Assembly: GCA_020062205.1 (NCBI GenBank)
Contig: JAGUWT010000252.1
Location: 1 to 7,354, forward strand
From: Thermodesulfovibrionales bacterium
Lineage (GTDB): Bacteria > Nitrospirota > Thermodesulfovibrionia > Thermodesulfovibrionales > SM23-35
Direction: 5' to 3'
DNA: 7,354 bases
The notes beneath the pieces are model-generated. The model made no database searches. It saw only the letters and a list, made by a program, of their open reading frames with translations, and had not been told where the DNA came from. This document shows positions 1 through 6,122 of this stretch, piece by piece. The stretch's first letter is position 1, and every line of letters begins with the position of its first letter. A program made the position numbers and the translations under genes.

Positions 1-1136
1 ACTGCAAGGACAATAAACCCTACCGCAAAAGCCATCAATAAGATCATTAAAGGTTCAAGCAAGGAGAGCGCCTTTTGAACCCTCCTGCTAAACTCTTCTT
101 CATAAGAATCTGCCGCCTTTTTCAGAACTTCCACCAGCCTTCCGCCTTTCTCTCCGGTAGATATTAACTGTAAAAGGACTGGTGGAAATCCTGAAAGGGA
201 GGCAGAAAGCCTTGCCCCTTCTGCAACCTTTTTCGCTGCATCTATGATTCTGTTTTCAAGTGATAGGTTGCCAATAGATTTTGCCGCAAATTCAAGTGCC
301 CTGAGGATGGGTAATCCACCTTCGAGTAAAAAACCCAATGTTCGTGAAAATCGGGCAAAATATAATGTCTGGATAATATTCCCGGGAAATTTCAGTATTA
401 CTTTATCAACGAATAGCCGATGTTCCTTCATGAGTTTTGTCGTTGCGTATGCTCCTAAAGCACCTGTCATGAGAATAATCCACCAGTAAGAACGGAATAC
501 GTTACTGATTTTTATGAGAACGATTGTTATAAGGGGGAGGGCACTTTTGGTATCCTCAAATATCTTCACTATTTTGGGTATTACAAAGATGAAAAGGAAT
601 GACAACACAACAAACCCAACACAGATGATAAACGCAGGGTATATCATAGCCATCATTACTTTTGCCCTGGTTGCAGCCTGATTCTCAAGGAAATCCGCAA
701 GCTTTTCCAGAACCTTATCTAATGTGCCGCTCGACTCACCTGCTGATACCATATTCCTGTAGGATTCTGGAAAAATGTTTTGATAATCTCCAAGTGCTCG
801 AGACAGACTTATACCCCCTGCAACACGTTCCCGTATACTGACAAGAATCTTCTTCCATGGACCCCTGTTTTCTTCAGAGAGGGTTCTGAGCGCTTCCATC
901 ATGGGGACTCCTGATGAAAGTAACAACGACAATTGTCGTGTTATTGAAGGAAGGAGGGCGGTTTCAGCCTTGCGGGTAAAGAGCCCCTTTCCACTGTAGA
1001 TAAATTCCCTTACTTCTTTTGGGAAAAATCCTAATTCTTTAACTTTCGAGAGGGCATCCTTCTGACCATCAGCCTCAATTGTGCCAGCAGTCTCGGTACC
1101 ATCTGTCTTGTAGCCTTTATACTCGAAGATTGGCAT
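1..1136 (-). CDS. gspF: GspF, T2SS inner-membrane platform protein (3' end missing)
   Basis: GspF is the polytopic platform of the type II secretion system; in the family it contacts GspE, GspC/L/M and the growing pseudopilus. I translated the minus strand from ATG at 1136; 378 codons are open to the window edge, against a usual family length near 400, so only about 20-30 residues are missing. The protein opens MPIFEYKGY, typical of the family, and shows two T2SSF repeats: residues about 62-190 (GVPMMEAL, then SAGESSGTLDKVLEKLADFL) and about 262-378 (GLPILRAL, then STGEKGGRLVEVL). Hydrophobic segments lie at about 167-189, 215-231 and from 362 onward, matching the usual three membrane helices. 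The start is supported by GAAGGA at 1145-1150, 8 nt upstream and inside the end of gspE, so translation is probably coupled. No internal stops or frameshifts were seen. A PilC-type pilus platform is the alternative, but the gspC-D-E context favours GspF. Confidence 0.96.
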   Translation of the reverse strand, partial: MPIFEYKGYKTDGTETAGTIEADGQKDALSKVKELGFFPKEVREFIYSGKGLFTRKAETALLPSITRQLSLLLSSGVPMMEALRTLSEENRGPWKKILVSIRERVAGGISLSRALGDYQNIFPESYRNMVSAGESSGTLDKVLEKLADFLENQAATRAKVMMAMIYPAFIICVGFVVLSFLFIFVIPKIVKIFEDTKSALPLITIVLIKISNVFRSYWWIILMTGALGAYATTKLMKEHRLFVDKVILKFPGNIIQTLYFARFSRTLGFLLEGGLPILRALEFAAKSIGNLSLENRIIDAAKKVAEGARLSASLSGFPPVLLQLISTGEKGGRLVEVLKKAADSYEEEFSRRVQKALSLLEPLMILLMAFAVGFIVLA

Positions 1137-1141
1137 GATTT

Positions 1142-2671
1142 TTATCCTTCAACATAATCTTTCTGCGTTACCCTCAGAACCTCTTCAATTGTTGTTATGC
1201 CCTTCATGGCCTTTTCGAAACCGTCATTTCGTAAAGTTCTCATCCCCTTTGAGATTGCAAGATTTTTTATGCTCTGTGAGTCTGATCGTTCTGTAATCAG
1301 ATGCCTTATTCCTTCGTCTATGGCAAGGAACTCGAAAATCCCTGTCCTTCCGAGGTAGCCTTTACCAATACATTTGTCACAACCCTTGCCTCTGTAAAAA
1401 ACGATGGGAGATGGACGATTGATGAAGGATGAAAAATATCTGGCTTCCTCTTCAGTCGGCTTATATGATTCTTTGCAGTCAGGGCATATAATCCTCACGA
1501 GCCTCTGTGCAAGTACACCAGTTAATGAAGATGCTACCAGAAAGGGTTCAACCCCCATATCCAGAAGCCGTGTGATTGCGGATGGTGCATCATTTGTATG
1601 GAGTGTGCTTAACACAAGATGGCCTGTGAGAGATGCCTGGATTGCAATCTCTGCTGTCTCGAAGTCTCTTATCTCGCCCACCATGATAACATCCGGGTCT
1701 TGTCTCAAAATTGATCTGAGACCTGATGCAAAGGTGAGGCCTATTTTTGGATTCACATGAATCTGTCCAATGCCTTTTAGCTGATATTCGACAGGGTCTT
1801 CAACAGTTATGATATTTTTTTCTACTGTATGAATCCTGTTCAGTGCAGCATAGAGCGTGGTTGTCTTTCCACTTCCAGTTGGACCTGTAACAAGCAGGAT
1901 GCCTGTTGTCCTCTGCAGAAGTTCTTCGAGTCGCTTCGCATCCTCCTTGTCGAGACCTACCTCCCACAGCCCTATGAGACCTTGTTTTCTGTCAAGTAAC
2001 CTTAAGACAGCCCTCTCTCCGAATGATGTGGGGATAACAGAAACCCTGATATCAATGTCTCTCCCCCCGATAAGAAGCCTTATCCTGCCATCCTGAGGTA
2101 GCCTTTTCTCAGCAATATCCAAATTTGCCATTATTTTTACCCTGCTTACCAATGCGTCTTGAATAATCTTCGGTGGGCTTAACACTCTGTGCATAATTCC
2201 ATCGACCCTCATCCTGACATCGAGTTCCTTTTCATAGGGTTCGATATGTATGTCACTTGCCCTTTCTTTTACTGCCTGCTGTAAAAGGGCATTGAGAAGT
2301 CTTATGATCGGTGCCTCTTCTGTAAGTTCAAGGATGTCTTGCGGTTTTTCAAATGCTGTTGCAACTGCTGAAAGGTCTTCACCTGTGATATTGTCCATAA
2401 CCTCTTCGGCAGATCCTAAACGGCCATAGAACCTGTTGATCGCATCAAGAATAATACCTGAAGGTACATTCAAAGGCATGGGTTGTAATCCAAAATGTTT
2501 TGATAGTTCCCGTAAAGCAAAAATTCCTCTCTCATCTGCAACCGCAGCCGAAAGGTATCCATCTCTCCTTCTCAAAGGCATAATCATATTCCCCTTTGCA
2601 AAGGAGACGGGAATATCTTTAATGAAAGAAAGCTCTACATCTTCTTCGGTGATGGTTTCAATGGTTTCCAT
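1142..2671 (-). CDS. gspE: GspE, T2SS assembly ATPase
   Basis: This is the cytoplasmic hexameric ATPase that powers pseudopilus assembly in type II secretion. At 509 residues it is full length for GspE. The N-terminal domain spans residues 1 to about 110, followed by the N2E/C1E region with ASDIHIEPYE at 138-147 and RVDGIMHRVL at 155-164. Walker A is GPTGSGKT (263-270); the Asp box includes VEDPVEY (290-296); Walker B lies in DPDVIMVGEIRD (325-336); the His box is TGHLVLSTLHTND (349-361). The tetracysteine zinc site is complete: C396-x2-C399 and C431-x2-C434, as expected for GspE/PilB and absent from PilT. The linker between the cysteine pairs (about 413-424) is encoded by a degenerate copy of the heptamer repeat seen in gspC and gspD. 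The ATG follows a purine tract GAGGGA about 12 nt upstream and lies 25 nt after gspD. PilB is the alternative, but operon position makes GspE much more likely. Confidence 0.97.
   Translation of the reverse strand: METIETITEEDVELSFIKDIPVSFAKGNMIMPLRRRDGYLSAAVADERGIFALRELSKHFGLQPMPLNVPSGIILDAINRFYGRLGSAEEVMDNITGEDLSAVATAFEKPQDILELTEEAPIIRLLNALLQQAVKERASDIHIEPYEKELDVRMRVDGIMHRVLSPPKIIQDALVSRVKIMANLDIAEKRLPQDGRIRLLIGGRDIDIRVSVIPTSFGERAVLRLLDRKQGLIGLWEVGLDKEDAKRLEELLQRTTGILLVTGPTGSGKTTTLYAALNRIHTVEKNIITVEDPVEYQLKGIGQIHVNPKIGLTFASGLRSILRQDPDVIMVGEIRDFETAEIAIQASLTGHLVLSTLHTNDAPSAITRLLDMGVEPFLVASSLTGVLAQRLVRIICPDCKESYKPTEEEARYFSSFINRPSPIVFYRGKGCDKCIGKGYLGRTGIFEFLAIDEGIRHLITERSDSQSIKNLAISKGMRTLRNDGFEKAMKGITTIEEVLRVTQKDYVEG
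1145..1150 (-). promoter_or_regulatory. gspF ribosome binding site inside the end of gspE
   Basis: GAAGGA on the minus strand overlaps the last codons of gspE (Glu-Gly-stop) and lies 8 nt before the gspF ATG. It supports the 1136 start and translational coupling. Confidence 0.7.
1403..1433 (-). repeat. Degenerate heptamer tract inside gspE (zinc-finger linker)
   Basis: GATGGGAGATGGACGATT followed by GATGAAGGATGAA on the plus strand resembles the tracts in gspC and gspD; the 11-mer GATGGGAGATG is shared exactly with 5703-5713. It encodes residues about 413-423 of GspE (SSFINRPSP), between the two CxxC pairs. Confidence 0.7.
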
Positions 2672-2683
2672 CTGATTTTTTTA

Positions 2684-2695
2684 TCCCTCATCCAT
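2684..2695. repeat. Heptamer-like copy at the gspD-gspE junction, reverse orientation
   Basis: TCCCTCATCCAT on the plus strand reads ATGGATGAGGGA on the transcribed strand, opposite to the copies inside genes. Its GAGGGA (2684-2689) is the only purine-rich candidate ribosome binding site for gspE, about 12 nt before the ATG, so the repeat may double as a Shine-Dalgarno sequence. Confidence 0.5.
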
Positions 2696-2696
2696 C

Positions 2697-4862
2697 TTAC
2701 TTTATCCTTATTTTGTAATTCGGCTCTGCATATTCTACGTCTGATATCTTAGAGAATTCTTCTAATGCGGCATCAACATCCTGCCCCTTTTTGAGCTTTA
2801 TGTGATAAACCCCTATGTTCTCAATAAATTTTATAACCGATGCATCCTTCCCGGAAATTATTACTAACGCTTTCTCACCAGTAACCCCTTCCTTGAATTT
2901 AATAAGCAGCTCGCCTTCAACATATTGCCTCTCAGACTTTGCAAATTCCATCTTTTTATCCTTTGTAATAGAGACGAGATCCTCTGCTTCCTTAACAATG
3001 TGGGGAGTGAGAAAGACGAGGAGATTCGTCTTTTCCTTTCTTGCACTTTTATATTTGAAGAGCCATCCCAAGAGGGGTATATCACCAAGAATGGGAACCT
3101 TTGCTATGGTTTCCTCATTCTTTTCCTGCATGAGACCACCTATGACTACAGTCTGAGTATCCTTTACAACAACAGAGGTCTTTGTTGATCGTTTTGTCGT
3201 CGTCGGTCCAACGCTGATAAGGATATTCTCTGACTCCTGCTTTACTGATGATATTTCCTGGTATATATCAAGCTTTACATAATCTCCTTCTGTTATCTGT
3301 GGAGTTATCCTGAGTGTAATTCCGACATCTTTTCTTTCTATGGTGGTAAAAAGAGATAGAGTTCTCGTTGGATCAGATTCTCTTTTGCTCACCATAGGTA
3401 CATTCTCACCCACAACTATCTCAGCTTCTTTATTATCAGAGGTAAGTATCTGGGGAGTTGAGAGGACATTCACTGCCCCCTGAAACTCACTAATGCTGAA
3501 GAGCGCAGCAAAACCTGGAACTGTGATATTCGTAGATGTCCCGTCAGGGGCTGTTACAGGTATTGACAGATAATTTCCCATCCCACCAATTGTAAGACCT
3601 GAAAGTCCACTGATGATAGATGAAATAGCAGTCGAATCAATAGTCCCGACCCCACCTACTATTACAGGCTCACCATTATGCGTTCCTATAGCCCTCCAGT
3701 TTGTTCCAAGCGCCCTCAATTTATCCATAGATGCCTCAACGATCATTGCCTCTACAAATACCTGTTTTCTCCTCTTATCGAGTTGTTTGATAACCTGAAT
3801 GAGATTTTGATAATCAGCAGGTGATGCAACAATCACAAGTGCATTCGTCGCTTTATCAGGGGTGACAGTTATGACACCGGCTGCCTCGAATGGAGTGACA
3901 ATTGGAGCACCCGGAACACCTGTTGTAGGTTGCCTTGTTGCCTGGGTGCTTTTTAATATTCCTTCTAATACCTTGGATAACTCTGTTGCATCGGCATTCT
4001 CAAGGAAGTAGACATTTATTCTCCCCTGTGCCTCAGGTGAGGGTATATCAAGAAGAGCAATAAGTCCCTTCATGGATTCCCTGATCCCTTTGTCCCCAAA
4101 GAGGACGACAGCATTCAACCTCTGGTCAGCTACAGCCCTTGCTTCCTCTGCCTGCATTTGCTGTCCGGGAACAGCTCTGATTTTCCCACGGCCAAAACCT
4201 TCATTCAGTATCTTGGCAATGACATCAGCACTTGAATATTTGAGAAGAACAATTTCGGGTTCCTCTCTCACGGATGGTTGGTCTATGATCTCGATGATAT
4301 AGAGGATTTTCTCGATATTCAGTCCTGAGTCGATTACTAAAAGCAGGTTACCGGGGCCAAATGTGGATATATGGCCATCTTTTGAGACAACAGGCTGTAA
4401 AAACTTGAGGGCATCGTCTGAAGATATACTATCCAAAGAAACCAACCGTGCTATATAGCTCTCATTAACCGGTAGTCTTTCTGTCGTAATCTGAATTCCA
4501 CTCTGTTTTGCTTCTATGGCAGGGATAATCTTATATGCGTCTATGCCGGATGGGACAACGGTAAAGCCTTTCAGCTCAAGCACAGATGTGAAAAGACTGT
4601 ATGCATCCTCAACAGATAATTTAGAAGGGGCTATGATGGTTATTTTGCCTTTTACCCTTTCATCAAAGATAAAATTTTTCTTTGTAATTTCACTTATGAA
4701 TTTTGTTACGGTTGGCAGGTCAACATCAACGAAATTGAATGTAACCTTTTCAACCTTTTTTGTTTCAGCAAAGGAAGGAACAACTAAAAAGGATGAAGGA
4801 TGAAGGATGAAGGATGAAAGCAATAATAGAGAAAGGATAAAGGATGATAATTTTTTATACAT
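2697..4862 (-). CDS. gspD: GspD, T2SS outer-membrane secretin with C-terminal propeptide-like extension
   Basis: GspD forms the multimeric outer-membrane channel through which folded substrates leave the periplasm. The 721-residue protein has a signal peptide (about 1-32, ending near PSFAET), an N0 domain (about 38-115), N1 to N3 ring domains (about 130-195, 203-272, 280-365) and the secretin domain (about 368-625). Family signatures are GAVNVLSTPQILTSDN (462-477), VGENVPMVS (484-492), VVIGGLMQE (572-580), VPILGDIPLLGWLF (589-602) and NLLVFLTPHIV (613-623). After the secretin domain comes an unusual tail. Residues about 647-721 (YVEGELLIKFKEGV, then GVYHIKLKKGQDV, then DVEYAEPNYKI) resemble the N-terminal propeptide of subtilisin-like proteases rather than a pilotin-binding S-domain. 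The signal-peptide core is built from a heptamer tract. No lipobox Cys is seen, so it is not an obvious lipoprotein. AAGGAG at 4874-4879 precedes the ATG by 11 nt. Confidence 0.97.
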   Translation of the reverse strand: MYKKLSSFILSLLLLSSFILHPSSFLVVPSFAETKKVEKVTFNFVDVDLPTVTKFISEITKKNFIFDERVKGKITIIAPSKLSVEDAYSLFTSVLELKGFTVVPSGIDAYKIIPAIEAKQSGIQITTERLPVNESYIARLVSLDSISSDDALKFLQPVVSKDGHISTFGPGNLLLVIDSGLNIEKILYIIEIIDQPSVREEPEIVLLKYSSADVIAKILNEGFGRGKIRAVPGQQMQAEEARAVADQRLNAVVLFGDKGIRESMKGLIALLDIPSPEAQGRINVYFLENADATELSKVLEGILKSTQATRQPTTGVPGAPIVTPFEAAGVITVTPDKATNALVIVASPADYQNLIQVIKQLDKRRKQVFVEAMIVEASMDKLRALGTNWRAIGTHNGEPVIVGGVGTIDSTAISSIISGLSGLTIGGMGNYLSIPVTAPDGTSTNITVPGFAALFSISEFQGAVNVLSTPQILTSDNKEAEIVVGENVPMVSKRESDPTRTLSLFTTIERKDVGITLRITPQITEGDYVKLDIYQEISSVKQESENILISVGPTTTKRSTKTSVVVKDTQTVVIGGLMQEKNEETIAKVPILGDIPLLGWLFKYKSARKEKTNLLVFLTPHIVKEAEDLVSITKDKKMEFAKSERQYVEGELLIKFKEGVTGEKALVIISGKDASVIKFIENIGVYHIKLKKGQDVDAALEEFSKISDVEYAEPNYKIRIK
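4791..4850 (-). repeat. Heptamer tract in the gspD signal peptide
   Basis: Four perfect tandem copies of GGATGAA (plus strand) run 4791-4818, followed by degenerate copies (AAAGGATAAAGGATGATAA) to 4850. Read on the coding strand as TTCATCC units they encode residues about 5-24 of GspD, including SSFILHPSSF. Seven bases per unit means the reading frame repeats every 21 bases (seven codons). Confidence 0.92.
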
Positions 4863-4873
4863 ATTGTTATTTA

Positions 4874-4879
4874 CTCCTT
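4874..4879 (-). promoter_or_regulatory. gspD ribosome binding site
   Basis: AAGGAG on the minus strand lies 11 nt before the gspD ATG, within the 24-nt gap after gspC. It fixes the start at 4862 and explains reinitiation after gspC. Confidence 0.7.
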
Positions 4880-4886
4880 CTTTGCT

Positions 4887-5765
4887 TTACCTGATCTGAT
4901 ATGTCATTGTCATCTTTGCACCTGACCGTATAATGTCCAGTTGAACCCTGTCCATTCCCTTCAGGGCTGTAAGTGCCTGAAGAGCAGCCTCAGGATTAGA
5001 AATATTATACTCGTTTATCCTTAAAAGGACATCCCCATTCTGAAGTCCAAGGCTTTGATATATTCCCTGAGGTTTCACCTCTCGGAGTATAAATCCCTCC
5101 TGTCTTCCTTCAACAACATTTGGTAAAAAGCGGGCATCAGTCATGATCTGATTTGGATTTTCTATTGCCTGTTGAACTCTCTTCTGGTCAATAGCATATG
5201 TTGCTTCGCCAGTTTTTCTTGCAAATGCTTGAGATGTTGTTTCCCCGCCTTTAACCTCCTTTATTGTGGCTATTTCCGCTAACGGAATCTCCGTGCTCTT
5301 CCCACTGACATTTACAACTACCTTTTCATTTTCTATTTTTTTAAGGGTCCCGAGGCTAAAGATGGAATCTCCTATCCGGAAGACCTCCTGTTTGCCTGTC
5401 TTGTCCGCAAAGATTGCATAGCTGAGGCTTCTTGGACCCGCAACCGTCCCTATTAAGGTTACATCTACAACTCGAGGTGTCTCTGTAGATGTACTGGTTA
5501 TCGGTCTTAACTCACCTGCGGGGAATCCAAATGGATTGTTCTTGAGTATTCCGGCATAATCCTGGAGATTATGTTTCGTCATATCATGGGTCTTTCCCCC
5601 AGATTTAATAACTTTTTCCCCGGGGCTCAATGAGATGGATACAATATCCCTTATAAAAAAGAGGATTGTTATGATGAGCAGGAAGCCCACGATAAAAGGA
5701 AGGATGGGAGATGAAAGAAAGGATGAAGGATGAGGGATGAAGGATGAAAATTTTTTATTTATCAT
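4887..5765 (-). CDS. gspC: GspC, T2SS inner-membrane clamp protein with PDZ domain
   Basis: GspC is a bitopic inner-membrane protein whose periplasmic homology region (HR) binds the N0 domain of the secretin and so links the two membranes. The 292 residues show a short cytoplasmic N-terminus (1-19), one membrane helix (about 20-39, ILPFIVGFLLIITILFFI), an HR domain (about 68-165, with NPFGFP, VTLIGTVAG, SYAIFAD and FRIGDSI) and a C-terminal PDZ domain (about 218-292, with GFILREV, SLGLQNGDVLLRINEY and VQLDIIRSG). The PDZ variant is common in many diderms; other GspC proteins carry a coiled coil instead. It is first in the operon, 24 nt before gspD. Codons 6-22 (SSFIPHPSSF region) are made of GGATGAA-type heptamers, so the cytoplasmic tail is probably repeat-derived. 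Upstream of the ATG there is only a weak purine stretch (TAGAGTAAG), so the exact start is a little less certain than the frame. Confidence 0.95.
   Translation of the reverse strand: MINKKFSSFIPHPSSFLSSPILPFIVGFLLIITILFFIRDIVSISLSPGEKVIKSGGKTHDMTKHNLQDYAGILKNNPFGFPAGELRPITSTSTETPRVVDVTLIGTVAGPRSLSYAIFADKTGKQEVFRIGDSIFSLGTLKKIENEKVVVNVSGKSTEIPLAEIATIKEVKGGETTSQAFARKTGEATYAIDQKRVQQAIENPNQIMTDARFLPNVVEGRQEGFILREVKPQGIYQSLGLQNGDVLLRINEYNISNPEAALQALTALKGMDRVQLDIIRSGAKMTMTYQIR
5702..5748 (-). repeat. Heptamer tract in the gspC N-terminus
   Basis: Four tandem heptamers run 5721-5748 on the plus strand: GGATGAA, GGATGAG, GGATGAA, GGATGAA. A degenerate GGATGGGAGATGAAAG stretch precedes them from 5702. 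On the coding strand they encode residues about 6-22 of GspC (FSSFIPHPSSF region). The orientation is the same as in gspD. Confidence 0.92.
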
Positions 5766-5793
5766 CTTACTCTATTCCCGATTTTATTTATAT

Positions 5794-5805
5794 TTCATCC
5801 TTCAT
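5794..5805. repeat. Heptamer copy in the gspC leader, reverse orientation
   Basis: TTCATCCTTCAT on the plus strand (ATGAAGGATGAA on the transcribed strand) is 1.7 heptamer units between the inverted-repeat element and gspC. As at the gspD-gspE junction, it is opposite in orientation to the translated tracts. Confidence 0.6.
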
Positions 5806-5818
5806 AATTGCCTTAAAA

Positions 5819-5848
5819 AGCATAACAGAAGAAGTTGAGGTATGTCAA
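5819..5848 (-). promoter_or_regulatory. Candidate sigma70 promoter for the gspCDEF operon
   Basis: On the minus strand a perfect -35 box TTGACA (5848-5843) is followed after 18 bp by TATGCT (5824-5819), four of six matches to the -10 consensus. With 17 bp spacing TTATGC could serve instead. Transcription would start near 5812 and give a leader of roughly 47 nt before the gspC ATG. The -10 overlaps the left outer arm of the inverted-repeat element and the -35 lies between its outer and inner arms, so the element itself seems to carry the promoter. Confidence 0.55.
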
Positions 5849-5941
5849 AATATGATAGGGCAGGGAATAGTATTTTCGAGGATTCTTTTGCCGATAGTCA
5901 GATAATTTATTCACAAAAATCAAGAGGCAAAAGCCCTCGGA

Positions 5942-5954
5942 GGTCGTTACGACC
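5942..5954. repeat. Short perfect hairpin inside the inverted-repeat element
   Basis: GGTCG and CGACC form a perfect 5-bp stem around a TTA loop. The flanking CTCGG (5936-5940) and CCGAG (5953-5957) offer a competing pairing. Such a small GC-rich stem within AT-rich DNA is typical of REP-like units or recombinase-recognised folded single strands. There is no following T-run on either strand, so it is not a classical terminator. Confidence 0.55.
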
Positions 5955-5999
5955 GAGAATGAGCGAAAATACTATTCCCTGCCCATAAACTGAAATGCT

Positions 6000-6122
6000 T
6001 TAAGGCAATGTCCCGTCTATGGGCGTTACATCTACCCAATCAACAATGTAGATATGTCCATTCGTTGGAGCTGGGGGACCAATACCGCTTCCACCACCAT
6101 TGTCAACTCCGTTGCCACCAGA
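6000..6122 (-). pseudogene. Out-of-frame continuation of the upstream hypothetical reading frame
   Basis: In the frame whose codons begin at 6122 the minus strand reads SGGNGVDNGGGSGIGPP, continues through HIYIVDWVDVTPIDG, and ends TLP-stop at 6000-6002. This Gly/Asn/Asp-rich sequence fits the composition of the preceding reading frame better than that frame's own last 30 residues. Upstream this frame meets a TGA at 6132-6134, so joining the two needs a one-base change between about 6134 and 6121. The final TTG CCT TAA lies within the right outer arm of the inverted-repeat element, so the element appears to supply the stop codon. Whether the shift is a true mutation or an assembly error cannot be told from one sequence. 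Confidence 0.4.

Larger units (their letters stand above)
5807..6009. repeat. Nested inverted-repeat element (~200 bp), candidate MITE or REP-type element
   Basis: Three nested inverted pairs fill most of the gap between gspC and the gene fragment. The outer arms are 5807-5823 and 5995-6009 (ATTGCCTTAAAAAGCAT against ATTGCCTTAAAGCAT read on the opposite strand; two extra A in the left arm). The inner arms, 5858-5878 and 5964-5984, match perfectly over 21 bp (beginning GGGCAGGGAATAG). The third pair is CTTTTGCC at 5885-5892 with GGCAAAAG at 5926-5933. A compact hairpin, GGTCG-TTA-CGACC at 5942-5954, sits near the right inner arm. No transposase or other reading frame is present inside. The design fits a non-autonomous palindromic element; an invertible segment or a structured RNA are alternatives. 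Confidence 0.75.

Noticed and set aside
244..489. Plus-strand open frame of 81 codons
   Set aside because: It lies antisense to gspF, whose complete frame and family motifs explain this DNA.
1404..2096. Plus-strand open frames opposite gspE
   Set aside because: They are antisense to the Walker A, Walker B and His-box region of gspE and show no domain-like sequence or ribosome binding site.
1142..2671. PilB or PilT (type IV pilus) assignment for the ATPase
   Set aside because: PilT is excluded by the N-terminal domain and tetracysteine site; PilB is less likely because the gene sits between gspD and gspF with a GspC upstream.
2815..3188. Overlapping open frames on both strands across the 3' part of gspD
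   Set aside because: The gspD frame carries clear secretin motifs here; the others are shadows in alternate frames.
4791..5748. Heptamer tracts as a CRISPR array
   Set aside because: The units are 7 bp with no spacers and lie inside coding sequence.
5858..5984. Inner inverted repeat as an intrinsic terminator for the upstream genes
   Set aside because: The arms are 85 bp apart and no T-run follows on either strand.
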